64,000 nucleotides of DNA from Arthrobacter sp. YD4 (GTDB taxonomy: Bacteria; Actinomycetota; Actinomycetes; Actinomycetales; Micrococcaceae). This document shows positions 33,319-42,375 of the stretch, piece after piece. The stretch is from positions 1-64,000 of the forward strand of contig NZ_JAUHHD010000006.1 in assembly GCF_030410515.1 (NCBI RefSeq), written 5' to 3'. How positions within the stretch are numbered: position 1 is the stretch's first letter; every line of letters starts with the position of its first letter. The position numbers and the translations under genes were made by a program. Under the pieces are notes generated by a model that was not told where the DNA came from, made no database searches, and saw only the letters and a program-made list of their open reading frames with translations.

Positions 33319-34185
33319 TCAGAGCTTGGGAATGAGCACCGGGGTGTTCTTTTTGTACTCCTCGTAGTCGGCCTGGCCGCCCCACTTCCTGTCCGCCTTC
33401 TTCTCCAGGTGCGGGACGCCGCTGACCTTGGTGATCAGAAGGGCGACGAACACCGGGGAGATCAGGGCCACCCACTGCCAGCCCTGCAGCACGGGCAGGG
33501 CGATGATGGCGACGCCCACCCAGAGCAGGATCTCGCCGAAGTAGTTGGGGTGCCGGGACTTCGCCCAGAGCCCGGTGTGAATGAACTTGCCCTTGTTGGC
33601 CGGGTCCGCGCTGAATTTGCCCTTCTGCCGGTCCGCCGTCGCCTCGATGCCGAACCCGGCGACCCAGATCAGCACGCCGATCAGGGCGAACCAGTCCAGC
33701 CCCACGCGGTTGGCCGAGGTCATGGCCACCCAGGCCGCGGCGGCGGTGAAGGCCACCCAGATTCCCTGCATGGTCCATGTGCTGAGGAAGCGGACGAACG
33801 AGGGCTTGATCTCATCGAAGCGGTCGTCCTTGCCGGCCTTGCTGATTCGGCGGAACAGGAAGGACCCCAGCCGGGCGGCCCACACGAGCACCAGGGCCGC
33901 CAGCAAGAAGCCTCGGGCGTCGATTCCGGGGGTGAGCAGCATCAGCATCACGGTGACGGCGATGTAGGTCAGCGACCCGGTCAGGTCGTAGAAGCGCTCC
34001 GTCTGGCGAAGGTAGGCCGGAATGAACGCCAGCCATTGGATGATGAAGGCGGCCGCCACGGCCAGGGTGAACACCGGGATGCCGCCGGCCGCCGCCCCGT
34101 TCTGGCTTCCGGCCCAGGCGAGCCCGGCTCCGAGCAGCACCACCACCGGAATGGCGGCGAGGGCCTTGCGTTCGGACTCTTTCAT
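33319..34185 (-). CDS. DUF1295 family membrane protein (steroid-reductase-like fold)
   Basis: This 288-residue protein has about seven membrane helices and the C-terminal signature of DUF1295: HTGLWAKSRHPNYFGEILLWVGVAI and a final YEEYKKNTPVLIPKL. The family is related to 3-oxo-5-alpha-steroid reductases and isoprenylcysteine methyltransferases. The substrate is unknown. The true start is ATG 34185, with GGAAGGA upstream; the longer frame adds 14 Pro/Gly residues. Confidence 0.87.
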   Translation of the reverse strand: MKESERKALAAIPVVVLLGAGLAWAGSQNGAAAGGIPVFTLAVAAAFIIQWLAFIPAYLRQTERFYDLTGSLTYIAVTVMLMLLTPGIDARGFLLAALVLVWAARLGSFLFRRISKAGKDDRFDEIKPSFVRFLSTWTMQGIWVAFTAAAAWVAMTSANRVGLDWFALIGVLIWVAGFGIEATADRQKGKFSADPANKGKFIHTGLWAKSRHPNYFGEILLWVGVAIIALPVLQGWQWVALISPVFVALLITKVSGVPHLEKKADRKWGGQADYEEYKKNTPVLIPKL

Positions 34186-34323
34186 GGACGTTCCTTCCCT
34201 AGGCGGCCCGGGTCCCGGTGCCGGCACTGACTACTAAGCCTACGAACTAGTATTGGGGAAAGTTCCGGCTCCCCCGGCCACGCCCCACCGCTGAACACGC
34301 ATCACCCCTAGAAGGAGCCCCTC

Positions 34324-34767
34324 ATGACCCGTCCGCTCAGGAAATGGCTGCTGGCTTACGCGGTGACCGCCGTGATTTTCGCCGCCGTCGACGCCATCTG
34401 GATCCTCACCGTGGCCACCCCGCAGTACCGCAGCCAGATCGGCCACCTGCTCCCGGCCAGCTTCAACGCCGCCGGCGCCGTGCTGTTCTACCTGGTCTTT
34501 GTCGCCGGGATCGTCCACTACGGCGTCCGCCCGACGGACAGCCGCGCCAGCCTCCGGAGCCGGGCCGGGTCCGGGGCGCTCTTCGGCTTCTTCACCTACG
34601 CCACGTGGGCGCTCACGGCGTTCGCCGTGCTCAAGGACTTCCCCGCCGTCGTCGCCGTCACGGACATCGCCTGGGGCGCCGCCGTGTGCGCCGCCGTCAG
34701 CCCGCTGGTGGCCCTGATCCTGCGGCTGCACCGACACCGCGCCGGCGCCGTGACTCCCGGGGACTGA
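34324..34767 (+). CDS. DUF2177 family membrane protein
   Basis: The 147-residue product has four membrane segments with the DUF2177 pattern (AVTAVIFAAVDAIWILTV, then GALFGFFTYATWALTAFAVLKDF and DIAWGAAVCAAVS). Its function is unknown. A TAGTAT -10-like box lies at 34248-34253, and AGAAGGAGC before ATG 34324 is a strong ribosome site. Confidence 0.88.
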   Translation: MTRPLRKWLLAYAVTAVIFAAVDAIWILTVATPQYRSQIGHLLPASFNAAGAVLFYLVFVAGIVHYGVRPTDSRASLRSRAGSGALFGFFTYATWALTAFAVLKDFPAVVAVTDIAWGAAVCAAVSPLVALILRLHRHRAGAVTPGD

Positions 34768-34875
34768 ACGACCGTTGCTCCGGGCAATCAGGCTGGCTAC
34801 AGTGGCCTGATCGCCGCCACCCCCGCTCCCCAGGGGGCCGATCCGCGGCCCTCCCACTGTGTCAGGAGAACCCCC

Positions 34876-35850
34876 ATGGAACACCGCACGCTTGGTTCGC
34901 TTACCGTCTCCGCCCTGGGCCTCGGCTGCATGGGCATGAGCGAGTTCTACGGCAAGGGCGATGAGCAGGAATCCGTCGCCACCATCCACGCTTTCCTCGA
35001 CGCCGGCGGCACCCTGCTGGACACCGCCGACATGTACGGGCCCTTCACCAACGAGAAGCTGGTGGGCGGCGCGATCAAGGGGCGCCGCGACGACGTGGTG
35101 CTGGCCACCAAGTTCGGCAACGAACGCCGCGAGGACGGCTCCTGGGTGGGCATCAACGGCAAGCCCGAGTACGTCCGGGCCGCGTGTGACGCGAGCCTGC
35201 AGCGCCTCGGCGTGGACCACATCGACCTGTACTACCAGCACCGGGTGGACAAGACCGTGCCGATCGAGGAGACCGTCGGCGCCATGGCCGAACTGGTCCA
35301 GGCCGGCAAGGTCAAGTACCTGGGGCTCTCGGAGGCCAGCGCGGACACCATCCGCCGGGCCCACTCCGTGCACCCGATCACCGCGCTGCAGACCGAGTAC
35401 TCGCTGTGGGAGCGGGAGCCGGAGACCAAGGTGTTCCCGGTCCTGGCCGAGCTGGGCATCGGCTTCGTCCCCTACAGCCCGCTGGGCCGCGGCTTCCTCA
35501 CCGGGCAGCTGCGCAGTGAGGACGACTTCGCGCCCGACGACTTCCGCCGCCACTCCCCGCGATTCCAGGGCGAGAACTTCACCCGCAACCTGGAGCTGGT
35601 GGACCGGGTGACCGAGCTGGCCACCGCCAAGGGTTGCACCCCGGCGCAGCTGGCGCTGGCGTGGTTGCTGGCCCAGGGCGAGCACATCGTCCCGATCCCC
35701 GGCACCAAGAAGCGCGACCGGCTGCAGGAGAATCTCGGAGCCGTCGACGTCGAACTCACCGCCGAGGACCTGGCCCGGCTGGAGGAGCTGGCACCGGCAG
35801 GGGTGGCCGCCGGCGGACGCTACCCGGACATGGGCAGCATCGACGCCTAG
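34876..35850 (+). CDS. Aldo/keto reductase
   Basis: This 324-residue TIM-barrel AKR has the catalytic tetrad Asp-Tyr-Lys-His visible in [25 protein letters not shown] and YYQHRVD. The NADPH-binding end is [18 protein letters not shown]. It is closest to the AKR13-type plant IAA/pyridoxal-reductase-like group ([12 protein letters not shown] at the start). It reduces small aldehydes or ketones in the cytoplasm; the physiological substrate is not known. An AGGAG ribosome site precedes the ATG. Confidence 0.93.
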   Translation: MEHRTLGSLTVSALGLGCMGMSEFYGKGDEQESVATIHAFLDAGGTLLDTADMYGPFTNEKLVGGAIKGRRDDVVLATKFGNERREDGSWVGINGKPEYVRAACDASLQRLGVDHIDLYYQHRVDKTVPIEETVGAMAELVQAGKVKYLGLSEASADTIRRAHSVHPITALQTEYSLWEREPETKVFPVLAELGIGFVPYSPLGRGFLTGQLRSEDDFAPDDFRRHSPRFQGENFTRNLELVDRVTELATAKGCTPAQLALAWLLAQGEHIVPIPGTKKRDRLQENLGAVDVELTAEDLARLEELAPAGVAAGGRYPDMGSIDA

Positions 35851-35873
35851 GCTCTCCCGGCCCCGCCTCCGGC

Positions 35874-37028
35874 TTAGCGGCCGGAGGCGGCGAGTTCGGC
35901 CAGCAGCTCGGTCTTGCGCTCCTCGCTGGCGAACGAGGACCGGATGGAGTTCGCCGCGAGCCGGACACAGTCGAACTCAGAGAGGCCGATCACGCTCCGG
36001 AGCTGGGTGAAGTTGTCGTCCACGTACCCGCCGAAGTACGCCGGATCGTCCGAGTTCACGCTGACGTTCAGGCCCGCGGCCAGCATGCCCGGCAGCGGGT
36101 GCTCGGCCAGGGTGTCCACCGCGCGAAGCCGGACGTTGGAGAGCGGGCACACGGTCAACGGCATCAGCTCCTGAACCAGGCGCTCCACCAGGTCCGGGTC
36201 CTCCATGCAGCGGATGCCGTGATCGATCCGCTCAACGTCCAGGACATCCAATGCCTCGACGATGTACGACGGCGGCCCCTCCTCGCCGGCGTGCGCGATC
36301 CGGTGCAGCCCGGCGTCCTTGGCCCGGGCGAAGAGCCGCTCGAACTTCGACGGCGGGTTGCCCACCTCCGCGGAGTCCAGGCCGATCCCGGCGATCGGGG
36401 CATCCATCGCCAGCAGCTGCTCCAGCACCTCCAGCGCGGACTCCTCGGACAGGTCGCGCAGGAACGCCGCGATCAGCAGCGTGGAGATGCCGAACTCCTC
36501 CTGCGAGGTGGCCAGCACGGAGGCGACGCCGTTGACGCAGGTTTCCAGGGCGACTCCGCGGGAGAGGTGCGCCTGCGGGTCCAGCATGATCTCCGCGTGC
36601 CGCACCCCGGCGGTGGCGGCGCGGGACAGGTAGGCCCGGGTCATGTCCGCGAAGTCCTGCTCGGTCTGCAGCACGGCCATGTTGGCGTAGTAGAGGTCCA
36701 GGAACGACTGCAGGTCCGTGAACTCGTAGCGGGCGCGCAGTTCGTCCAGGTCCGCGTACGGCAGGGTGATGTTGTTCCGCTCCGCGAGCGCGAAGATCAA
36801 CTCCGGCTGCAGCGTTCCCTCGATGTGCAGGTGCAGTTCTGCCACCGGCAGCGGGCCGTGGACCTCCTCCGGGACCTCCGCGAAGTCGGGGACCCCCTCG
36901 GGCCGGGCCTCTGCTGGGTTCTCCGCTGCCTGTGCCGTTGGCTCCTCCGCCTGCGGCGCCCCATTAACTGCCTGCGGCGCCCCATTAACTGCCTGCGGCG
37001 CCCCAGCGCCGCCGTCGTAACTTTCCAT
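35874..37028 (-). CDS. Adenine/adenosine deaminase family hydrolase (Pa0148/Aah1-like)
   Basis: The 384-residue product has an N-terminal extension of about 55 residues (Ala/Pro/Glu-rich, with GAPQAVN repeated), then the deaminase barrel. Zinc ligands and catalytic residues are seen in AELHLHIEGTL, IAHAGEEGPPSYI, IDHGIRC and VSVNSDDPAYFGGYV. The wording ELHLHIEGTLQPELIFALAERN and GLDSAEVGNPPSKF matches the adenine-deaminase branch (Pseudomonas Pa0148, yeast Aah1) better than classical adenosine deaminase, so adenine to hypoxanthine plus ammonia is the favoured reaction. It is divergent from the UvrA2 gene across only 48 bp. Confidence 0.82.
   Translation of the reverse strand: MESYDGGAGAPQAVNGAPQAVNGAPQAEEPTAQAAENPAEARPEGVPDFAEVPEEVHGPLPVAELHLHIEGTLQPELIFALAERNNITLPYADLDELRARYEFTDLQSFLDLYYANMAVLQTEQDFADMTRAYLSRAATAGVRHAEIMLDPQAHLSRGVALETCVNGVASVLATSQEEFGISTLLIAAFLRDLSEESALEVLEQLLAMDAPIAGIGLDSAEVGNPPSKFERLFARAKDAGLHRIAHAGEEGPPSYIVEALDVLDVERIDHGIRCMEDPDLVERLVQELMPLTVCPLSNVRLRAVDTLAEHPLPGMLAAGLNVSVNSDDPAYFGGYVDDNFTQLRSVIGLSEFDCVRLAANSIRSSFASEERKTELLAELAASGR
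36950..37005 (-). repeat. 21-bp tandem coding repeat in the deaminase N-terminus
   Basis: The unit CCTGCGGCGCCCCATTAACT plus G occurs at 36950-36970 and again, identical, at 36971-36991, followed by a 14-nt partial copy. It encodes GAPQAVN repeats in a disordered extension. Identical copies suggest a recent slippage expansion. Confidence 0.9.
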
Positions 37029-37034
37029 TCGGTA

Positions 37035-37040
37035 AGGATA
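37035..37040 (-). promoter_or_regulatory. Leaderless -10 box of the deaminase gene
   Basis: On the minus strand TATCCT is followed by 6 nt and then the ATG at 37028. TAnnnT boxes at this distance place the transcription start on the start codon, as is common for leaderless actinobacterial mRNAs. There is no ribosome site. Confidence 0.5.
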
Positions 37041-37063
37041 TGCCCGCCGCGGGCCGGGCCGGA

Positions 37064-37069
37064 TAGAGT
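37064..37069 (+). promoter_or_regulatory. Leaderless -10 box of the uvrA2-type gene
   Basis: TAGAGT is followed by 7 nt and ATG 37077, with no ribosome site between. It is arranged back to back with the deaminase -10 box 23 bp away, so the two promoters must share upstream DNA. No good -35 element is visible. Confidence 0.5.
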
Positions 37070-37076
37070 CAATACA

Positions 37077-39713
37077 ATGCAGAATGATCAGCAGGCTTCC
37101 GATTTCCCCGGCCTCGCGCCCGAGGCGCCCACGGACGGGTTCGTCCGGGTCCGCGGCGCGCGTGAGAACAACCTGCGCAACGTCGACGTCGACGTCCCCC
37201 GCGACGCGATCGTCGCGTTCACGGGGGTGTCCGGCTCCGGCAAGTCCTCGCTGGCCTTCGGCACCATCTACGCCGAGGCCCAGCGCCGCTACTTCGAGTC
37301 GGTGGCGCCCTACGCCCGGCGGTTGATCCAGCAGGGCCACAACCCCAAGGTGGAGCTGATTACCGGGCTGCCGCCCGCCGTCGCGCTCCAGCAGCGCCGC
37401 GGCACGCCCAGCTCCCGCTCCACCGTGGGCACGGTGACCACGCTGTCCAACTCGGTGCGGATGCTCTTCTCCCGCGCCGGCACGTACCCGGCCGGCGCCG
37501 CCCCGCTGGATTCGGACGCGTTCTCGCCCAATACCGCCGCCGGCGCCTGCCCGGAATGCCACGGCCTGGGCATCGCCCACACCGTGACGGAGTCCTCGCT
37601 GGTCCCGGACGCCACGCTGAGTATCCGGGACGGCGCGATCGCCGCGTGGCCGGGCGCTTGGCAGGGCAAGAACCTCCGCGACATCCTCAGCCACCTCGGC
37701 TACGACATCGACACCCCTTGGCAGAAGCTGCGCAAAAAGGACCGCGACTGGATCCTCTTCACCGAGGAGCAGCCCGTGGTGGAGGTGACGCCGCAGCGGG
37801 ACCGCGTCGCCAAGCCGTACAAGGGCCGGTTCTGGAGCGCCCGCAGCTACGTGCTGCACACCCTGGCCGACTCGAAGAGTTCCACCATGCGCGAGAAGGT
37901 CCTGAAGTTCATGGAAACCGGGCCGTGCCCGCGCTGCGGCGGCAGCGGCCTGCGGCCCGAGGCCCTCGCCGTGACCTTCGCGGGCCGCACCATCGCCGAG
38001 CTGAACGCGGTCCCGATGAGCGAACTCGCCGACATCATCCGACCCACCACCGAGCTGACCGGCGCCGGGACGGCGTCACGGAAACAGTCCTCCGGGGAAA
38101 CCAACGAGGTGGCGGTTGCGATCACCCGTGACCTGCTGCAGCGGGTCACCGTGCTGCTGGACCTGGGCCTGGGCTACTTGGCGCTGGGCCGCTCCACCCC
38201 CACCCTCTCCCCGGGCGAGATGCAGCGGCTGCGGATCGCCACCCAGCTGCGGTCCGGGTTGTTCGGCGTCATCTACGTCCTGGACGAGCCCTCCGCCGGC
38301 CTGCACCCCGCCGACGCCGAGCCGCTGCTGGCCGTGCTGGACCAGCTGAAATCCGCAGGCAACTCGGTGTTCGTGGTGGAACACAACATGGACGTGGTGC
38401 GCCGGGCGGACTGGCTGGTGGACGTGGGTCCGCGGGCCGGCGAGGGTGGCGGCGAGGTGCTCTACAGCGGCCCGGTGGACGGCCTCGCCGGGGTGGACGC
38501 CTCGGTGACGCGGCCGTACCTGTTCCCCGAGGCCGCTTCGGTTTCCCGGGCGCGCAACGACGGCGGTGCGGGTTCGCGCGGCGACGACGGCGGTACCCGG
38601 GAACCGTCCGGGTGGCTCCAGCTGCGCGACATCAGCCGCCACAACCTGCAGCACCTCGACGCCGACTTCCCGCTGGGCGTCCTGACCGCCGTGACCGGCG
38701 TCTCCGGGTCCGGCAAATCCACACTGGTCAGCCAGGTCCTGGCCGAGGTGACCGGCCGCTGGCTACACGGGGACAACGACGGCGCTGACGGCGACGGCAC
38801 GTCCGGCGGAGCTGCCGGCACCCCCGTCGGTTCCGCCGCCGGCCCGGAAGTCGCCGAGGACGCCGCGGAGCTCGCCGAACCACTGACCGTCGGGCCCGTG
38901 ACCGGCCTGGAACTGATCGACCGGCTCGTCAAGGTGGACCAGAAGCCGATCGGCCGGACGCCGCGCTCCAACCTGGCCACCTATACTGGCCTGTTCGACG
39001 CGGTCCGGAAGGTCTTCGCGACGACGGACGAGGCCAAGGCCCGCGGCTACGGCGCCGGCCGGTTCTCCTTCAACGTCGCCGGCGGCCGCTGCGAGACCTG
39101 CCAGGGCGAAGGCTTCGTCGCCGTCGAACTGCTCTTCCTGCCCGGCAGCTACGGCCCGTGCCCCGAATGCCACGGTTCCCGCTACAACCCGGAAACTCTG
39201 GAGGTCACCTACCGGAGCAAAAACATCGCGGAGGTTTTGGGCATGACGGTGGACGCCGCCGCCGAATTTCTTGCCCCCGTGCCGGCCGCGGCCCGCGCCC
39301 TGCAGACCCTCCGCGAGGTGGGCCTGGGCTACCTCCGGCTGGGCCAACCCGCCACCGAACTCTCCGGCGGCGAGGCGCAGCGGATCAAGCTCGCCACCGA
39401 ACTTCAGCGCGCCCAGCGCGGGCACTCGCTCTACCTGCTGGACGAGCCCACCACCGGGCTGCACCCGGCCGACGTCGAGCTGTTGATGGCCCAGTTGCAC
39501 CGCCTGGTCGACGCGGGAAACACGGTGGTGGTGGTCGAGCACGAGATGGACGTGGTGGCCGCCGCCGACTGGGTGATCGACCTCGGCCCGGCCGGCGGGG
39601 ACGCCGGCGGCAGGATCATCGCCGCGGGCGAACCGGCCGCCGTCGCCCGCTCCGCCAAGAGCCGCACCGCGCCGTACCTGAAGTCCGCCCTCGGAAGCCG
39701 CGCCCGGCACTAA
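37077..39713 (+). CDS. uvrA2: UvrA2-type ABC-ATPase (excinuclease UvrA-like, no UvrB-binding domain)
   Basis: The 878-residue product has two ABC ATPase halves with Walker A GVSGSGKSS (~50) and GVSGSGKST (~541), and signature regions LSPGEMQRLRIA and LSGGEAQRIKLA. Zinc-finger clusters are CPECHGLG, CPRCGGSG and CETCQGEG...CPECHG. After TVTTLSNSVRMLF the chain goes straight to the first zinc module, so the UvrB-binding domain of canonical UvrA (~950 residues) is missing. Such paralogues (UvrA2, DrrC-like) are linked to DNA-damage tolerance or self-resistance to DNA-binding drugs. The linker around 480-560 carries low-complexity Gly/Asp inserts. Confidence 0.88.
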   Translation: MQNDQQASDFPGLAPEAPTDGFVRVRGARENNLRNVDVDVPRDAIVAFTGVSGSGKSSLAFGTIYAEAQRRYFESVAPYARRLIQQGHNPKVELITGLPPAVALQQRRGTPSSRSTVGTVTTLSNSVRMLFSRAGTYPAGAAPLDSDAFSPNTAAGACPECHGLGIAHTVTESSLVPDATLSIRDGAIAAWPGAWQGKNLRDILSHLGYDIDTPWQKLRKKDRDWILFTEEQPVVEVTPQRDRVAKPYKGRFWSARSYVLHTLADSKSSTMREKVLKFMETGPCPRCGGSGLRPEALAVTFAGRTIAELNAVPMSELADIIRPTTELTGAGTASRKQSSGETNEVAVAITRDLLQRVTVLLDLGLGYLALGRSTPTLSPGEMQRLRIATQLRSGLFGVIYVLDEPSAGLHPADAEPLLAVLDQLKSAGNSVFVVEHNMDVVRRADWLVDVGPRAGEGGGEVLYSGPVDGLAGVDASVTRPYLFPEAASVSRARNDGGAGSRGDDGGTREPSGWLQLRDISRHNLQHLDADFPLGVLTAVTGVSGSGKSTLVSQVLAEVTGRWLHGDNDGADGDGTSGGAAGTPVGSAAGPEVAEDAAELAEPLTVGPVTGLELIDRLVKVDQKPIGRTPRSNLATYTGLFDAVRKVFATTDEAKARGYGAGRFSFNVAGGRCETCQGEGFVAVELLFLPGSYGPCPECHGSRYNPETLEVTYRSKNIAEVLGMTVDAAAEFLAPVPAAARALQTLREVGLGYLRLGQPATELSGGEAQRIKLATELQRAQRGHSLYLLDEPTTGLHPADVELLMAQLHRLVDAGNTVVVVEHEMDVVAAADWVIDLGPAGGDAGGRIIAAGEPAAVARSAKSRTAPYLKSALGSRARH

Positions 39714-39739
39714 GGGAAGCGCTAGGGCCGGCGGCGGGG

Positions 39740-39768
39740 TTGAAACCTGCGGCGGTCTGCCCTAGCGT
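39740..39768 (+). promoter_or_regulatory. Promoter of the rpf leader
   Basis: TTGAAA (39740-39745), a 17-bp spacer and TAGCGT (39763-39768) form a well-spaced vegetative promoter. The predicted start falls at about 39775, on the A of an ATG, leaving a 159-nt leader before rpf. Confidence 0.6.
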
Positions 39769-39774
39769 GGGCGG

Positions 39775-39849
39775 ATGCCCGGAATCGGGCGATCGCATGC
39801 CCGGTGCTGCCTCCACCAGAACTGCCCGACCGGCAGACACCGCAGATGA
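39775..39849 (+). CDS. Possible 24-residue leaderless upstream ORF with Cys codons
   Basis: The ATG coincides with the predicted transcription start of the rpf promoter. The 24-codon frame encodes a His/Arg-rich peptide with three Cys (RCCLHQNC) and ends 84 nt before rpf. Leaderless Cys-rich upstream ORFs act as attenuators in mycobacteria. Whether this one is translated is unknown, so confidence is low. Confidence 0.35.
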   Translation: MPGIGRSHARCCLHQNCPTGRHRR

Positions 39850-40587
<738 letters not shown>

Positions 40588-40605
40588 CTTTCAGGCATGA
40601 CACAA

Positions 40606-40649
40606 CGACGACGCCGGGGCGGCCTTGGGGGGCCGCTCCGGCGTCGTCG
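40606..40649 (+). terminator. Rho-independent terminator of rpf
   Basis: There is a long stem (40606-40624 with 40631-40649, one mismatch) with a 6-nt loop and a TTGTTGT tail. It is placed 18 bp after the rpf stop codon. Confidence 0.85.
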
Positions 40650-40669
40650 TTTGTTGTCTCTGCAGCTGC

Positions 40670-41242
40670 TCAGGCGGCGCGGGGCAGTTCGCGGATAATG
40701 CGGACCTTCCACGCGGCGTCGTCGCTGGTGTCCAGCAGCGCCACCGTGCCGTGGGCCAGGTTCAGGGCCACGCGCTTGGCGGCGAGGAGCTCAAGGTAGA
40801 GCTGCTCGTTCATCCGGGCGGGGGTGTCGATGACGTACTTCACGGCGTCGCGGACCTTGCGGTAATTGTCGCTGCGCTCCCGGTGCAGGTGCAGTTCAAG
40901 CATCCGGCGCTGCTTCAGCCGCGGCTCGTGCCGGTTCAGCCAGGTCACCGCGGCGTGAACGGCCACCACCAGGGCCACGGACACCACGTAGATTTCCCAG
41001 CCGCTGGAGAGCAGGAACAGCGGCAGGTTGGCGATGGCGACCAGGGCGATCAGCATCCGGAACGCCAAGATCCGGCGCATCGTCAGCGCCACCGACGCCA
41101 GGGCCGCGCGGAAGCCGTGCTGTTCCTTGCGGGCCGCGGCCGGATCCAGAGTGAATTCCTCGAGCACCAGAATGCCGTTGGCTTCCGGGCTGAGCATTTG
41201 TCCGTATTTGGGCGCAAAAGGCGCCGTCGATTCAGGGGTCAT
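40670..41242 (-). CDS. Two-helix membrane protein, hypothetical
   Basis: The 190-residue product has a hydrophilic N-terminus of about 55 residues, two adjacent membrane helices (RMLIALVAIANLPLFLL and IYVVSVALVVAVHAAVTWL), then a long basic/acidic helical C-terminal half (RHEPRLKQRRMLELHLHRER). I do not recognise a family. ATG 41242 is chosen because an AAGATC/GGA-rich site precedes it and the open frame above it has no coding pattern. It stands alone. Confidence 0.7.
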   Translation of the reverse strand: MTPESTAPFAPKYGQMLSPEANGILVLEEFTLDPAAARKEQHGFRAALASVALTMRRILAFRMLIALVAIANLPLFLLSSGWEIYVVSVALVVAVHAAVTWLNRHEPRLKQRRMLELHLHRERSDNYRKVRDAVKYVIDTPARMNEQLYLELLAAKRVALNLAHGTVALLDTSDDAAWKVRIIRELPRAA

Positions 41243-41386
41243 GGCGGATCTTCCGTGAAGCGGGGTGGTTCCGATCCATGATAGAACTCCCGGCTGGGAG
41301 CTGTCTGTAGGCGCCCGGCATGTGAACACGCTCACCCCGGGCGGCCCGCAATTGGTGATGCGGGGCCGCGGCCTCAAACTGGAGAG

Positions 41387-42289
41387 ATGCAAACTTTCCT
41401 GCCCTACTCCGATTTCCGGCAAAGCGCCGCGGCCCTGGACCGTGCCCGGCTGGGCAAGCAGCGCGTCGAGGCCCTCCAGGTGCTCCGCGCCCTGGTCATC
41501 CCCCAGTACGGCTGGCAGACCCACCCGGCCGTCCGGATGTGGATGGGCCACGTCCCCGCGCTGACTATGTACGGTCTGGCGATGGTGGATGAATGGGTGG
41601 CCCGCGGCGGGGAAGACACCACCCGCGGCCGGATCCTGGAGTTCGCGCCGCAGGCCGGCCACCCGGACTACGCGGACCGGATCCAGATGCCATACTGGCT
41701 GGGCGACCCCGGGTTCCACCTCGCCCACCGCTCCCGCCTGCTGGCCAAGGAGCCCTCGTTCTACGCCGACGTGTTCCCCGGCACGGACCCGGACCTAGAG
41801 TACCTCTGGCCGGAGCCCAAGCTCGAGCTGCTGCCGGAGGACCCCGAGGGCGAGAAGATGTGGATCCTGCGGCTGCCCGTCGAGGGCACCGATCCCTCGG
41901 ACCTGTTGACGGTGAGCCTGCCGCCCGTGCGCGGCAAGGGCGCGGCCCCGGACGACGGCGAGTACCAGTTCGTCTACGCCGAGCCCACCTCCCGCCGGCC
42001 GGAGAAGAACGCCAAGAAGCGGCCCGCGAAGGCGCAGCCGAAGAAGCCCACCCGCAAGCGTCTGGCCCAGGAGGAGGCGTTCACCACGCTCCCGGGCAAG
42101 TCCGTGGTGGCTGTCCCGTTCGACGCCGGCCGCACCTTCGCCGTCGGCAAGGTCGTGGGCCGTCCGATCGAGGTGGAGGGCCGGTTCGCCCGCAACTTCG
42201 AGGTGGACGAGGTCATCGCACGCGAGGAGTTCGACTACCCGGCCCTGCTCCAGGATCCCCGGCTCTTCTTCCCGATCCCCGCGCGCTAG
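41387..42289 (+). CDS. MSMEG_6728-family protein (pyrimidine-dimer glycosylase-like domain)
   Basis: The 300-residue product has an N-terminal ~170 residues with the signature QTFLPYSDFRQSAAALDRARLGKQRVEALQVL and HPAVRMWMGHV, a region related to the T4 endonuclease V-like (Pyr_excise) fold. A Lys/Arg-rich linker (KNAKKRPAKAQPKKPTRKR) and a C-terminal beta-rich part (FAVGKVVGRPIEVEGRFARNF) follow. A role in DNA repair is suggested by the fold but unproven. ATG 41387 directly opens the conserved block. Confidence 0.85.
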   Translation: MQTFLPYSDFRQSAAALDRARLGKQRVEALQVLRALVIPQYGWQTHPAVRMWMGHVPALTMYGLAMVDEWVARGGEDTTRGRILEFAPQAGHPDYADRIQMPYWLGDPGFHLAHRSRLLAKEPSFYADVFPGTDPDLEYLWPEPKLELLPEDPEGEKMWILRLPVEGTDPSDLLTVSLPPVRGKGAAPDDGEYQFVYAEPTSRRPEKNAKKRPAKAQPKKPTRKRLAQEEAFTTLPGKSVVAVPFDAGRTFAVGKVVGRPIEVEGRFARNFEVDEVIAREEFDYPALLQDPRLFFPIPAR

Positions 42290-42375
42290 GCGGGCGGGGC
42301 GGCTCGCGCGGACCTAACCAGCCCGGCGACGCCCCGAAACCAAGGCCGCTCCGATTTGCTGGCAGACTTGCCGGT

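Noticed and set aside
36950-37005. CRISPR-like short repeats
   Set aside because: Units are directly adjacent without spacers and lie in frame inside a coding sequence.
37029-37859. Upstream extension of the deaminase frame to 37859
   Set aside because: It lies entirely antisense to the UvrA-type gene, and the deaminase similarity begins after ATG 37028.
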